Source of the DNA: Aselliscus stoliczkanus
Taxonomy: Eukaryota > Chordata > Mammalia > Chiroptera > Hipposideridae
Direction: 5' to 3'
Length of the DNA stretch: 64,000 nt
Assembly (NCBI GenBank): GCA_033961575.1
Contig: CM066738.1
Location: forward strand, 99,721,478-99,785,477
Below, piece by piece: positions 25,471 through 36,727 of the stretch. How positions within the stretch are numbered: the first letter of the stretch is position 1; each line of letters begins with the position of its first letter. The translations under genes and the position numbers were made by a program. Below the pieces are notes generated by a model that was not told the DNA's origin, ran no database searches, and worked only from the letters and a program-made list of their open reading frames with translations.

Positions 25471-25487
25471 CTATCTATCTATCTATC
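25471..25487. repeat. (CTAT)n short tandem repeat
   Basis: About four CTAT units, preceded from 25380 by a TA-rich low-complexity stretch. Confidence 0.85.
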
Positions 25488-25504
25488 TTTATAGTAAAAG
25501 ATGA

Positions 25505-25665
25505 CATCCATACGTCATCCCCATTTTACAAGTGAGGAAAATGATATTTGGAGAAGTTGATCACTGCCCAAGGTCACAGCGGTTGTAAGTTGAAGAAGAT
25601 GCAAACTCAGCCATGTCTGACTCCAGACGATGCATTCAGTCATTACACTATGATACTTCCTGTGG
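25505..25665 (-). mobile_element. MIR SINE
   Basis: Antisense MIR: 'ccattttacaagtgaggaaa', 'gcccaaggtcacagcggttg' and 'tgtctgactccagac'. Confidence 0.75.
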
Positions 25666-25745
25666 GTTCTTGGGTCAAATCAGTTTGGGAATTGCTGGCT
25701 GAAAGTAAACTGGTTTGTTGCTGCAAAACTGCCTGACTGTCGCAA

Positions 25746-25972
25746 CATGCATGCAGTAGCATAGGGGTTAAGGGCACAGACTTGGAGGCCTGAGCCCCAG
25801 CTTTGCCCCTTCCTGGCTGTATGACCTTGGGCACATCACTTAACCTCTCTGTTCCTCATCTGTTAAATAAGAATAACAACAACACCTGCTTCCCAGGACT
25901 GCCTACAAGGATCGAATAAGTTCATATATTCTGAGATCAAAACCAAGTGCTATTTAAGTGTTGGCTATTCCT
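25746..25972 (+). mobile_element. MIR SINE, nearly full length
   Basis: A well-preserved sense MIR: 'gcagtagcataggggttaag', 'ctggctgtatgaccttgggc', 'cacttaacctctctgttcct' and 'aagtgctatttaagtgttgg' occur in order. It lies 80 bases from an antisense MIR, so the two form an inverted pair. Confidence 0.85.
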
Positions 25973-26766
25973 AAAATGGGCTGTGCTATCAACTGCATGG
26001 ATCCTGGGGTCCTGTTTTCAAGAAGCATTTCTCAGGGGGAGTGGCATGATCTGGACCATCCTTCTCACTTCATGACAAGGAAGCTGAGGCGAAAGGTCTG
26101 GCTCAAAGCCACATAGGCTGCTAGTGTGAGAGCCATCAGGGCCTGAGGTCCAGACCTCAGACCCAAAGCCCAGTCCTAGCCCCATGAATCCACCCTGCCA
26201 ATCCCCGGCAGGTTCAGGCATTCTCTGTCCATCCAGTTACAGAATTGTAACTAACAGAAAACCTCGCCGCTCCAGCCTTTTGTTTCCCTCTAAGTGTCCA
26301 TCAATGCCCAGTGCAGGAACCTGTTTTCACTCAGCACAAAGACTGGGAACTCAGGTCTTGGCAGCCGCAGCCGCTGCCTCCCCAAGGGTGGTCTCTCTTG
26401 CAGCCCTACTGCTCCGGCATTTCAGCTGCCTGAGGCAAATGACACCGTCCCCAGGGAGCCTGGCACTTGCAGCCAGCAGCACCAACAGCAGCACTGGGGC
26501 AGCCTGCCCCATCCTAGCACCAGCCAGAGCAGCCTGGGAGCTGGGCAGGGAGGGAGGCAAGGAATAATCTCTCTTGGCTCTTGGAGGGAAGCATTTTAAG
26601 ACATACAAAGGATTAACTGTGACCAAGACCATAGACTGAAAGTAAAATCAGACAGGGGGTTAGGATGCAAACAGTCCTATTAGGATAATGTCCGTTGATT
26701 TGTGTGGTTTCTCTGTATCTGTGTGTCATACTACTCTGGTTTGTGCAAGTCGCCAAAGTGGTCAGG

Positions 26767-26767
<1 letters not shown>
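25973..26767. other. Unique sequence, GC-rich around 26340-26560
   Basis: CAG/GCA-rich text around 26355-26500 keeps frames open on both strands. No domain is recognised and CpG density is low, so neither an exon nor a CpG island is called. Confidence 0.4.

Positions 26768-26848
<81 letters not shown>
26768..26848. repeat. Compound (GT)n(GA)n microsatellite
   Basis: About 22 GT units run directly into about 18 GA units. Confidence 0.97.
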
Positions 26849-26854
<6 letters not shown>

Positions 26855-27849
26855 TTTAGGTTAGCAGGAAAGCAAGGAGAGAGGGAGGGATGGAGAATCA
26901 ATGAGAAACCTACGAGCTTCGAGGCCCCATCCTGTGGTCCTTCTTCAGGCAGAGACCTTGTTTCATCTGCTCCCTGAGTTATGCGTGTCTGTTTACAAGG
27001 TCTGAGACCAGCACCCAGCCTGCTCTTTTTCCATGCTGACTACAGGAGACAGCTTATCATTTCAGGCACAGGGTCCTCCTTTTTGTGCCTTGGATATGAT
27101 GTACCTTCAATTCTAGGTTATTAATGACTATTCATTAGTCGCCGGGCGAGGAGGACACTGAGCATGTCCCTGGACCAGACGCTCCGGTGTGCATCACTTC
27201 TGCGAAAAGAAGAGGATTCTATGGGCTCACTGTCTCCTGAATGGCCTTGGGGAGGGTCTGCAAGCATTGGCTTGGTTAAGGGATTGAGTTAATGGAATTT
27301 CGCAAATAAAGTCTGTGGGTGCCCTCAGCTACTCTTGCCCACCTCCAGGGGCAAAGATGTAGAGAGGGGTCTGTGAGCTGCAGAGAAGGAAATCTCTCTC
27401 AGGTCTTCCAGCCAAATAATCACAGCCCACGGCAACTCACCTTATACATTAGAGGTTCCATATATACACACTGATGCCATTCATTAGGCACGCGCTGGAC
27501 TCTTTCTCTTCAACCTGAATATGTACAGTTGTTGTTTTTTTTTTACTAAACACAAAATAAATTAAATATGTACATTCTATTCATTGTTTCCAATATACCC
27601 AGGAGTTTCTGACAGCATTAACTAGTTTTGCTATTATCCCTCTTTTTATTATTTTTTGCTATGTATAGATTCAGGCAGGGTGGGTACATAGCATAGGGGT
27701 GAGAAAGATGAAAACATGGTAAAAAACCCTCAACTTACCCAAAGTGGCCCATGTATCTGGTAAGTCCCCTTATTATTCATCTCTCCCAGATGTTTTAGGA
27801 TCGGCAGCATCTTTTGAGCATGAGATCATAGCTGAACTGCCACGGCTTG
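26849..27849. other. Unique sequence
   Basis: No feature recognised. A T10 run near 27532-27544 and AT-rich text to 27660 may be an old L1 remnant, but this is not supportable. Confidence 0.4.
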
Positions 27850-28110
27850 ATTATTTATTCCATAAGCATTTATTAAGTGCTTACTATATGCTAGATATTG
27901 TGTAAGGCATCAGGGACCCAGCTACACACAAGAAGGATGCAGTCCCTGCCCTCTGGAGTTCCCATCAAGGGTCTTGAGAGTTGGGACTATAAGACACAAC
28001 CCCTTGGTTAGACAGACAAGGACACCAAGGCCCAGAGAGGAAAAGGCATTTGCCCAAACCCACATCGCACATGAGAGCTTTGACTGGACCTGAAATCCAG
28101 ATGTGCTAGC
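27850..28110 (-). mobile_element. L2 and MIR fragments, antisense
   Basis: 27850-27965 carries 'agcatttattaagtgcttac' and 'gcagtccctgccctctggag', the antisense L2 end. 28005-28110 carries 'caaggcccagagaggaaaag', an antisense MIR core. The junction between them is approximate. Confidence 0.55.
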
Positions 28111-28372
28111 CCTAGGCTGGGCTCCATCCCCGTGTGGGAAAAAGGGTCCTCAGTCAGGTCCCTGTGGTGCATGGCTGGTCACAGGATGACGGCCAAGAGA
28201 GCCAGAGAAAGATGGCATCAGAAGCTGTGCTATTCACATGACTTCTGCTCTCTGCTGGCTCTCTGCACATGCAAAGCAGATCACCAGCTTCCAAAGGGCA
28301 GCTGCTCAGGCTTGCTAATGACACAAAGGTATTTAAAAGAATAAAAAAAGTCCTCAAAATATTTATAGAAAG

Positions 28373-28420
28373 GAGGGGAGGGAAGGAGGGAGGAAAGAGG
28401 GAAAGAAAGGAGGAAGGAAG
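28373..28420. repeat. Purine-rich (GGAA/GGGA) tract
   Basis: Imperfect GGA-rich low-complexity sequence. Confidence 0.8.
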
Positions 28421-28634
28421 ACATTGCTTAAGAAAAACTCTTTTTCTAGACCAAAAGAGACTGGCTCTTTTCAGATTCCAAGGAGTTTACAGGTGGAGTA
28501 AAAAGTGAATTGGGCTGAGGTGGAGCTCAGCATGGAGTCACGCCCATCTAATCCCAAGGCCCCCCCATCCATCAGTCTCCCCTCCTCCAGAAACTGAGAC
28601 CAGGAAAATAGAGAGGGAGCGGAGGTGAGCACAA

Positions 28635-28865
28635 GGACAAATAACGACACTAGCTAATATTTACTAGCATCTTCTGTATGCCTGGAGTTTCCTTACTTTC
28701 AACGTCATTAAATCCCCCATTGTCCCCTGTGTGGTTGGTGCTAGTTCTCCCATCGTATGAGGGAGGGCACTGAGCCTCACCTTCCCCGCCGTTACTCAGC
28801 CAGTAAGTGGCAGGACTTGGCTCCAAACCTGAGTCTGTCTGACTCCAACAAGCATCCTTTGTCTA
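28635..28865 (-). mobile_element. MIR SINE
   Basis: Antisense MIR: 'tagctaatatttactagcat', 'cagccagtaagtggcaggac' and 'gtctgtctgactccaacaag'. Confidence 0.7.
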
Positions 28866-29635
28866 CCATACAGCAATACAGTGCAGGAGTTTTCCTGGGA
28901 AGAGGTGATGGGAACAAGGAACATGAGTCAAGTGAGAGGAAAGGGAGAAAGCTCAGGTGGTGAATGGATAAACATTTAATGAGCACATGCTACACACTGG
29001 GCATTCTGCCAGGCATCTGCTGGGAGGACACCAAGGAAACCAGTCCCCCCTGCCGTCCCCAACCAGGGCATGAGTCCAACACTCACCTACTTGTCAAGCC
29101 AAGAACTGGGGCAACACCTGTGACTGCTCCCTGTCCCTTACTCCCCAGCTCTTATAACTTGCACCATCTTGATCCTTCTGTATACCATCTGTCTACGCCA
29201 CTCATTTGTAAGCTGGGGATAGTCGGGTGTCTACCTCATGAATGCAAATGTAGGTAAAGTAATTAGTACAGCCCAAGGCACATGGCAAGTCCTCTGTGAT
29301 AAAACATAGCCTGAATAGTCTTAGTGAGTTCTCAGCTCAATAATGGTAGGTGTCATTATTGTGCTATCTTTACCAGCACATTGAAATGATGGTGAAACTG
29401 ACACCTGAGTCCTCAGAGAACAAGATCAAATGCAGGGAAACCTAGAGGTGGAGTGATGGCCAACTGGTCCACCCTGTATTTTTCTAAATACACCCTGTAG
29501 CGTTACCTGTCTGCATTTTTCCCAGGTAGGAGCTCATTCTCCTCTCTACCTAATCACATCTTACAATTTCTTCAAGACTTAAACAAAATACAAGCATTCT
29601 AGGAATGCCCCCCCACCCCGACAGAGTATCTTTTA
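28866..29635. other. Unique sequence with faint L2/MIR similarity
   Basis: Short antisense L2-like text at about 28970-29010 ('taatgagcacatgctacaca') and L2/MIR-like sense text at 29090-29290 are too degraded to delimit. No exon recognised. Confidence 0.35.
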
Positions 29636-29958
29636 GAGCAGTCCTGCCCAATAGAAATAGAACATTAGCAGCATGTATAATTCTAATTTTTATGTAGCTA
29701 CATTAAAAAAAGATAATAATAATTGTAATTTGAAATTTTTATTGAACCCAATATATTCAAAATATTATCATTTCATTGTGCAATCAGTATAAAAACTATT
29801 AATGAGGGATTTCCCATTCTTCTGTTTGTACCAAATCATAAATAGCCGGTGGTTGTTTATTTGATTCTCACAGCACATCTAAATTTGGACTAGTCGGAGT
29901 TCCAGTGCTAATAGCCATATGTGACCAGAGGCTACCATTTTGGACACTGCACATTTAG
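29636..29958 (+). mobile_element. Old hAT nonautonomous element
   Basis: The ends are inverted relative to each other: left 'cagtcctgcccaatagaaat', right 'accattttggacactg'. The interior 'aacccaatatattcaaaat' and 'cagcacatctaaatttggac' is a familiar mammalian DNA-transposon fossil. The flanks share TTTAGAG (before the left end and shortly after the right end). The exact subfamily is not recalled. Confidence 0.55.
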
Positions 29959-31213
29959 AGCAATCTGAGACTGTTCCTTTAAAGACAAAAATCATCTCCT
30001 GCATTATCGTGGGGGGTGTGGGTCATTAGAGTAGCAGGTGGTCCTGTTGGTCTCTCTGCCCCTAGGGAGCATGTGAAGGAGCCTGTTTCTGGCCATAGCA
30101 AATCACACAGTCCCATCTAAGGCTCTGATGGTAATACATTCATAGAGTTTCACACCCCAGCACACAAACAGGCTCTGGCTAAATAGGCTTTTAAAAATAC
30201 CTTTAGATCTGTAACCACCCCTCTCCAATCTGGCTTCAGAGAAACAGTACCCCTGCATCCCAACACCCCCTTTTCAATGAACACCCAGAGCCCCATTTTC
30301 TCTAGCTGCCTGACAGCAACACTATTTTAAATAATTTATTCATTTTTACAGGTTTCCTGAGCACCCACGATACACTGGGCACCATGCGAGATAAATACGA
30401 TATGGCTCCTGGTCTCAAAGATGTCAATCAGGGAACACAAGTAATATCAGAACCAGCCATTTTCTGATCCTTTTTGGAATCCCAGTCAGAATTATCATGA
30501 ATAACTTCCAGAATGGAAACTTATGTGACTGCCTAGCCTGTGAATTGGCTTCTGCTCTTGTTTTGGTTTCATCTGTTCATTTGCTGTATATCCTCTCCCG
30601 GTCAGGATATCTAAATCAGCTGTGTTGCACAACCTCCACTGCAGAGTTCAAGGCCACAGAGTGTGTAGGCTTCCCAGGGCCACCCAGGTAATCCAGAGAA
30701 AGGATGCTTCTCTATCTGTGCTTTTGACCAAGGCCCTTTTCCTTCATGAGAGCTAGTCTCCAGACAACCATGGACTGGCTCCGGTAGCACACTGAGGATA
30801 ATCAAAAGCTCTGCTGGCCTGAAATTGCTCCTTCTGTCCAGAAAGACCACCCAGAAACTTATGAAAGTTTCTAGGAAAGAAACAGCCAAGTGAATGACAG
30901 TAGTTACTAACTGATGAAGACAGGCATTAGAGGTAAGCACATCCCAGGACACTGAGTCTAAACGACCAGTAGGTTGATTGTCTAACTTACTTATTATTAA
31001 CCAGTTCTCATGAACACCTGTGGACACAACCCTAGTGTCAGTACTAGAAATACCCACAAGAAGGCATTTAGTTCTTACACACCATGGTCACCCTCCACAC
31101 CATTAGACTACATGATTATTATATGTCTCAAAGTTTCAGGAGACAAATTTCAAGGAGCCTACAAATACACTCCTTGAGCTAACCTCAACTTTCCCTACTC
31201 TTCTCTGACATTG
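29959..31213. other. Unique sequence
   Basis: An L2-like antisense 3' end may lie at 30340-30420. The 148-codon minus-strand frame at 30611-31057 has no recognisable domain. No exon called. Confidence 0.4.
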
Positions 31214-31666
31214 AAAACCACATCTCCAGGGCTAGCTGAGTGGCACATTGGTTAAGAGTTGGCTTGGGACGCCAGCTCTAAGCAGCAGGGCCCTGGTTCG
31301 GATCCCACATGAGGGCCAGTGATGCTGCATCCTCTACAGCTAAGATGATGAACAACAGCTAGACTTGGAGCTGGGCTGCTGTGAGTCAGTGAAGGCGTAG
31401 GCTGCAGTAGGGCTGGCCAGCAGTGGGCGTGTACTTTCATGAGCTGCCATGAGTGACTATCCAATAGCCAGCGACTGCCTCAGCGGGGAAGAGCGCAATG
31501 ATAATGCCAACATGGGCCAGTGAAGCAACGCCCTCCACAACTAGACTGAAGAACAAAAGGACAGCCATTTGTCTGTTCCCCTTCCCTGATTCCCCAAAGC
31601 TATTCTCCTCCCCCAATTCCCCAATAACATTTTTTTTAATAAAATAAAAATAAAATCACGTCTCCA
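31214..31666 (+). mobile_element. Long composite SINE, family B-long
   Basis: The SINE spans 31229-31651. Its head matches the short SINEs ('gagtggcacattggttaaga', B box GGTTCGGATCC). It continues past 'cactgcc' into a roughly 330-base body containing 'cctccacaactagactgaag' and 'aattccccaataac', the same 3' motifs as family A. The target duplication is AAAACCACATCTCCA (31214-31228) and AAAATCACGTCTCCA (31652-31666), with two mismatches. Confidence 0.85.
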
Positions 31667-31739
31667 AATATACCATCTTTGGAGAGTACATGAAGTTGGG
31701 GAACCCAAACTGGCTTCAGACAAACCTGATTGCAAATGC

Positions 31740-31800
31740 CACCACCACTACCACCACTTACTTATTATGTAAGTTTGGGCAACTTACTTTCCCTTAGAAA
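31740..31800 (+). mobile_element. MIR fragment
   Basis: A short sense-strand piece: 'ttattatgtaagtttgggca' followed by 'acttactttcccttag'. Confidence 0.45.
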
Positions 31801-31984
31801 TCTTGATTTCTTTTGTCAAGGTTTTCTTAACCTGTAGTATATGCTTTAATTCTTGCCATTCCTCATAATCTATCCACGTGGTATTCTACATTCCTCAAGG
31901 TATAACTTACAACCCTGATCACATAACTAACTTTTAACCAAACTCTCCCAAAACAGAAAGCTATAGTCAATAGACGAGGATAAA

Positions 31985-32137
31985 CAGGATCAAACAGATG
32001 GTCATGGAAGGAGGACTGACTCTGGGTGGTGAACACACAATGTGATCTAGAGATGATGAATTACAGGATTGTACACCTGAAACCTATGTAACTTTACTAA
32101 CCATTGTTACCCCAATAAACTTTAATAAATAAAAAAA
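31985..32137 (+). mobile_element. L1 3' end, 5'-truncated
   Basis: Same 3'-UTR text as the copy at 1143: 'ggactgactctgggtggtga', 'gtacacctgaaacctatgta', then a short A-rich tail. I could not define a target duplication. Confidence 0.8.
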
Positions 32138-32254
32138 GACATAATCACCATCGTAGTTGCTTGAAATGGAGATGAATAATAATTGCTATGTGACAGGCAC
32201 ATTACTTAATCTAATGGTTACTCAATGATCAAAGAATCTGTTTTGAAGATTCTT

Positions 32255-33900
32255 TGTTAAACAGATAATCATTGAGCACCTATTGCGCGCCAGGCAGTGT
32301 TCTAAATGCTGGAGATCAACAGTGAACAAAACTTTAAGAGTTGCTCCTTTCATGGAGTTTAATCCTAGTTGGGGAGACAGATAATAAATGAAATAACTAT
32401 GCAAAATACATAGAATGTCAAGGGTTGATAGGCACTATGGAGGAAATAAAGCAGCCTCGCAATCATAACCAGGGTGGTAAGAGAAGCCCTCACTGAGAGA
32501 AGGTACAGCCATGTGGATATCCGGGGGAAGGGCATTCCAGGTACAGGAAAAGGCAAGTCCAAACGTCCTGAGATAAGAACATCCATGGCATGTTTGGGTA
32601 ACAGCAAGGAAGCCACTGCGGCTAGAGAGAAATGAATAAATGAGCAGGTGAAAAGAGACAGAGGTGGAACGGGGAGGTAAGAGTACAAATCATGGAGAGC
32701 TTAAAAGACCGTTGTAAAACTTTGGTTTTTCCGCTTAGATGGAAACTGATTGGAAGGTTTTGAGCAGGGAATTTACATAGTGTGATTTACATTTTGAAAG
32801 GCTCATTCTGACTGCTATGCAGAATACAGTAGTAGAAGGGAAGGTAGAGGCCAGGAATCTTGAGGTTATCTGCATGTTGAATCCTGCACTGTTAAGACAG
32901 AACCAATAGGATTCACTGATTAATTGAATGCGGAGTGTGAAAGAATGGGAGAATCATGGTTGACTCCAAAGGCTTTGGTCTGGACACTTGGAAGGATGCA
33001 GTTGCCACGTGGAAGCTGTGATGGGAAAGTCAATGGGAATAGCAAGTTTAGAGGTGAAGATCAGGAGTTTAGTGTTTTGAAGATGAAAAGTAGAGGTGTT
33101 GAAGTGGTGATTGAATATATGAGTTCAGAGTTCAGGAATGAGAACCAGGTTAGAAATAGAAATGTATGTCATCAGCATTTGACATTAAAAGCCAGGAACC
33201 TAGATAAGATGATCAAGGGAGTGAGAGAAGATAGAGAAGATAAAAGGTTCAAGGACTGAGCCTTGGGAATGCCAGTGTTTGAGGGTTGGGGAGTTGAGGA
33301 GAACAGCAAAAGATTCTGAGGAAGGGTAGTTCACAAAGCACGAAGGAAGCCAGCAGGGTACAATGTCCAAGACCCAAGTGAAGAAAATGCGCCAAAGAGG
33401 AGAGGGATACATTAAGTGAAAGGGATGTGAGTTAGTGTTGCGGCAAATGAGGATGGAGAACTGCTCATTGGTTTTAGCAACATGGAAATCATCAGTGACC
33501 TTGATGAGAGCAATACCTTTGGGTTGCTGGGGGCGAGAGCCTCAGTATAGAGGATTCAAGAGAGAATGGAAGATAGTAATTGGATATACCAAGTATAGAC
33601 ACCCTTTCTGAGATTTTGCCATGAAAGGGAGCAAAGAGATGAGGCAATAGATAGAAATGATCCTGAGAGTTTTGTGTTTCATTAAGGATGTGAGAAATTA
33701 CAGCATGTTTACATGGTGATGGAAATACTCTATAAATAGAGGGAGACAGGGTTGATAGTGAAGAGAAAGAGGATAATTTCAGGAACTACGTCCTTGAATG
33801 GAGAGAGTAGATAGAATCCAGTGTAAAAGCTGAGAGTTTGGACCAAAAGAAGCAGAGATTGCTCAACCATAGCAAAAAGAAGAAAGACAGAACTTTCTGG
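32255..33900 (-). mobile_element. L2 LINE, long antisense copy, left part
   Basis: An unusually long L2 segment read antisense. From the 3' end inward: 'cattgagcacctattgcgcg', 'caggcagtgttctaaatgct', 'gatatccgggggaagggcat', 'gaaactgattggaaggtttt', 'caaggactgagccttgggaa' and 'agaaattacagcatgttta'. It is cut at 33900/33901 by the minus-strand retroviral element and resumes at 37163. Scattered frames on both strands are decayed ORF2 or chance. Confidence 0.8.
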
Positions 33901-34127
33901 TGTCAAAAATTCAGAAATAGCAAAATTAAAACCAGCAATAAAATAGTATTTAGTAGAAGTTTATTGTGCATACGAGAACAGTTCATGAAATGGGAGCTAT
34001 CAAATTCAAAACTGATATGAAACTCAGGAGCATGACGTTACAGGGTGGCTTGTAAAATAAAAATGAGGACTTTGTTTAGCCTTTACAATAATTAGTTATT
34101 ACTATGTGGGGATTCCAGGTAGCAAGA
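33901..34127 (-). mobile_element. Retroviral 3' LTR, truncated (minus-strand copy)
   Basis: Begins TGTCAAAAATT (so the LTR ends …TTTTTGACA on the minus strand) and aligns with the 5' LTR at 36728. Only about 227 bases remain. The alignment stops at about 34127, where L1 sequence begins, so the U3 half is missing. Confidence 0.7.
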
Positions 34128-34617
34128 GATTGGTGCAGCCACTATGGAAACGTATGGAGATTACTCAACAAACTAAAACTAGATCTACCATACAACCCCA
34201 GCAATTCCACTCTAGGGTATTTAGCTAAAGAAAATGAAAACAGCAATTTGAAAAGATATATCCACCGCTATGTTCATTGCAGCGTTTTTTACAATAGCCA
34301 AGATACAGAAGCAACTTAGATGTCCATCAACAGGTGAATGGATGAAGAAGACGCTGTGCATATATACAATGGAATGTTACGCAGCAATAAAAAGGAATGA
34401 AATCTTGCCATTTGCAACAACATGGATAGACTTAGAGGGTATTATGCTAAGTGAAATAAGTCAGACAGAGAAAGATAAATACCAGATGGTTTCACTTATA
34501 AGTGGAATCTAAAAAACAACACAAATGAACAAACAAAACAAAAATAGACTCCTAAAAATGAATCAAACTGATGGTTGCCATAGGGGATGTGTGCAGGGTT
34601 GGGTGAAAAGGTGAAGA
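34128..34617 (+). mobile_element. L1 ORF2 C-terminal fragment lacking its 3' UTR
   Basis: Sense L1: the 34270-34512 frame is the decayed ORF2p C-terminus, with an IYTMECYAAIKRNE-like segment and 'SQTEKDKYQM'. It begins abruptly within the LTR and stops near 'gggtgaaaaggtgaagagaa', without the usual 3'-UTR end or A tail. The missing tail together with the missing half-LTR points to a later deletion spanning the junction. Confidence 0.75.
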
Positions 34618-35960
34618 GAAATTTTGTGATTTTTAACAGAGGGAAAATTAAATTCTAGTTTTTATCACTATATTATGGAGCTTATTTTAAACCTCCTTAT
34701 AAGTAAATCTATTGAACTTTAGCCAGCCTTGACCTTGAAACATAAATTTTCTTTTTTTGTAAAACTGCAATTTTCTATATCCATTTAGGTTTTGTCTTAT
34801 TCTTTTTTTTCTTCCATATTCTGGAACAACCAGTCATTTTACCTTAGGACAAAATTATCCTCTTTTTTTCTTTAACAAAACCACCTTCTATATTTCTTGC
34901 AGACTCTTCATATGAAAACACATCCCATTTTTTTCCCCATATACAAAGCTATTTCCCTTCACTCGTATTGTTTCTGGTTTGACTTTTACATATTGATTAC
35001 ACATTTAAACTACTAGTAACTTTTGACACTCCAGTGAAAAACAGAGAAGCAGGCAATTGTGAACTGTCTGTCATATATCAGCATCCTGCAGTAGGTTAAC
35101 AAATTTATAAATACATATTTATAAACATTTATAATTTTTAGAGGCAGTTTTTATAGTATGATTTGTAATGTAGCAAAAGGTGTATTTATTCATAGATTCA
35201 AATATCTTTTGTGTCTCTATAAAAAGAAGTCAAAAGTAGATAAACTTAAATAATGTTTAGCAATTAATACACCACATATTGTCTTATTGGGAAATGATGT
35301 AACTATTCAATGAATATCCATTATTGAGTTTAACTTAGTATAAACTTTTATCTTATTTACATTTATTTAAATTACTTGTTTTTAACAATTATGTTTGGAT
35401 TAGACATTAAACAGCTAACCACTATCTTATTTTTCTTGTCGACAGATTTTGTAACATAGAGATATCAGAAGCTTATTTGATGAGTAAACCCAGGTAGGAA
35501 GAGTTGTTTGTTTGCATTATATTTAATGTTGACACCTCTGAAGACACGCCTGCTTTTATTAAACCAAAAAACTTAAACTAGCTTTCATTTATCAAAGATT
35601 ATCCTAGATCATGTAAACCTGACAAACATTCAGGTTAGTTTCTATATTCCTGAGAGTTTTAGAAATACTTAATTTACCTAAGCACTTCTTTTCTTTAAGC
35701 CAATCACATAGAGCTCTTTTGAAAATATCGCATACATTCAATATACATACATATACATAAATATACAAACAGACACAAAAGGAGATCTTGTAGCTCTCAT
35801 TTAAATTTTTTTGCCATGTCTCAGGTATAGTAATACAGAACTCAAAAGAATAGCTTGATCCAAACTGTGTTTCTAGTAGGTGTCTAAGTTAAGTTTAACT
35901 GCTCAGATGGCCCAAGTTTTTTCTACAGATTTATTATTTGTGCACTGTAAGGATTCTTTT
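34618..35960 (-). mobile_element. Endogenous retrovirus internal region, minus-strand copy, part 2
   Basis: Inverted homology to 19280-20700, by eye about 80-85% similar. It is AT-rich and no retroviral enzyme motif is visible. It includes 'aagtttatctacttttgac'-type segments matching the plus-strand copy. Confidence 0.6.
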
Positions 35961-36088
35961 TTTTTTTTTTTTTTTTTTTGAGGGCAGTGTCACTGGCCCT
36001 CACATGTGGGACCGAACCAGGGCTGCTGGCTTCCCAAGCCAGCGCTTAATCACTGTGCCACTCGGCCAGTCCATGTAAGGATTCTTTT
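35946..36088 (-). mobile_element. Short tRNA-head SINE, family B-short
   Basis: The SINE (35961-36073) starts at its T-tract end and closes with 'ccactcggccagtcc'. It is flanked by a perfect 15-base duplication TGTAAGGATTCTTTT at 35946-35960 and 36074-36088. The equivalent plus-strand retroviral copy is uninterrupted here (around 19280), so the insertion postdates the retroviral copies. Confidence 0.92.
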
Positions 36089-36704
36089 AAAGAAGCTACA
36101 TTTGGAGTCATTTTGTCTTTTAGAGGCTCCTACACACCTATCAAAGAATGCATTTCATTGTCCCCCATAGGCTGGGAACACTCACTCTTCAAGGGAACCC
36201 CTGAAGGCAGACTGTCTTATCCAAGTTGAAGTTTGCCCTAAGTGGCTACTACAATTCCGAATTATCCAAAAATTTGCCCATTTTCCAAAAAGGCACAAAT
36301 CCTGGCCCATAGTCAGTATATTGTACATATAGGGAGCTGGAGTTTTCGAGGGAGGTGGAGGAAGAGTTTTAGACCAGGTGGAACACATTTTTGCCTTAGA
36401 ATTTCCAAGATGTCTTAACTATGAAGAGCCCTATTTTTCAACAGCTGTTCCAGAACACAAGGAACCACAGAGTTTCTCCTCTTTTGAGCAAAATAGGGTG
36501 ACTTACCCAGAAGGTTTAACAAACAAAACTCAGGTATGTTCCATAAAAAGGGAGAGTTCCAAATGTAGGGAAGCAGAGCTGGGGTCCGAGAGAGACCTAC
36601 CCACGGGCTCCATGGCTGGCGAGAAGGCAGTGAGTCCAGTGGGCTCTGTGGGTAACACCACCTGGTTGGTGCTCACTGGCCTCGGAGCCACTGAGAGTCT
36701 TTTG
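36089..36704 (-). mobile_element. Endogenous retrovirus internal region, minus-strand copy, part 1
   Basis: Nearly identical in inverted orientation to 18682-19270. It contains the 68-codon sense frame at 36182-36388 (-), two residues different from the partner, and a 120-codon antisense frame at 36378-36740 (+) whose first ~95 codons match the partner's antisense frame. No protein family is claimed; the sense frame may be a gag-leader remnant. Confidence 0.6.
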
Positions 36705-36722
36705 ATCCCAATTCTAATGCCA
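36705..36722 (-). promoter_or_regulatory. Decayed retroviral primer-binding site
   Basis: On the minus strand this reads TGGCATTAGAATTGGGAT, in the same position after the LTR as the tRNA-Leu-type site in the other copy, with several substitutions. Confidence 0.6.
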
Positions 36723-36727
36723 GAAAC

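Noticed and set aside
26340..26560. CpG island or alanine-rich coding exon
   Set aside because: CAG/GCA-rich rather than CpG-rich; frames are open on both strands through composition.
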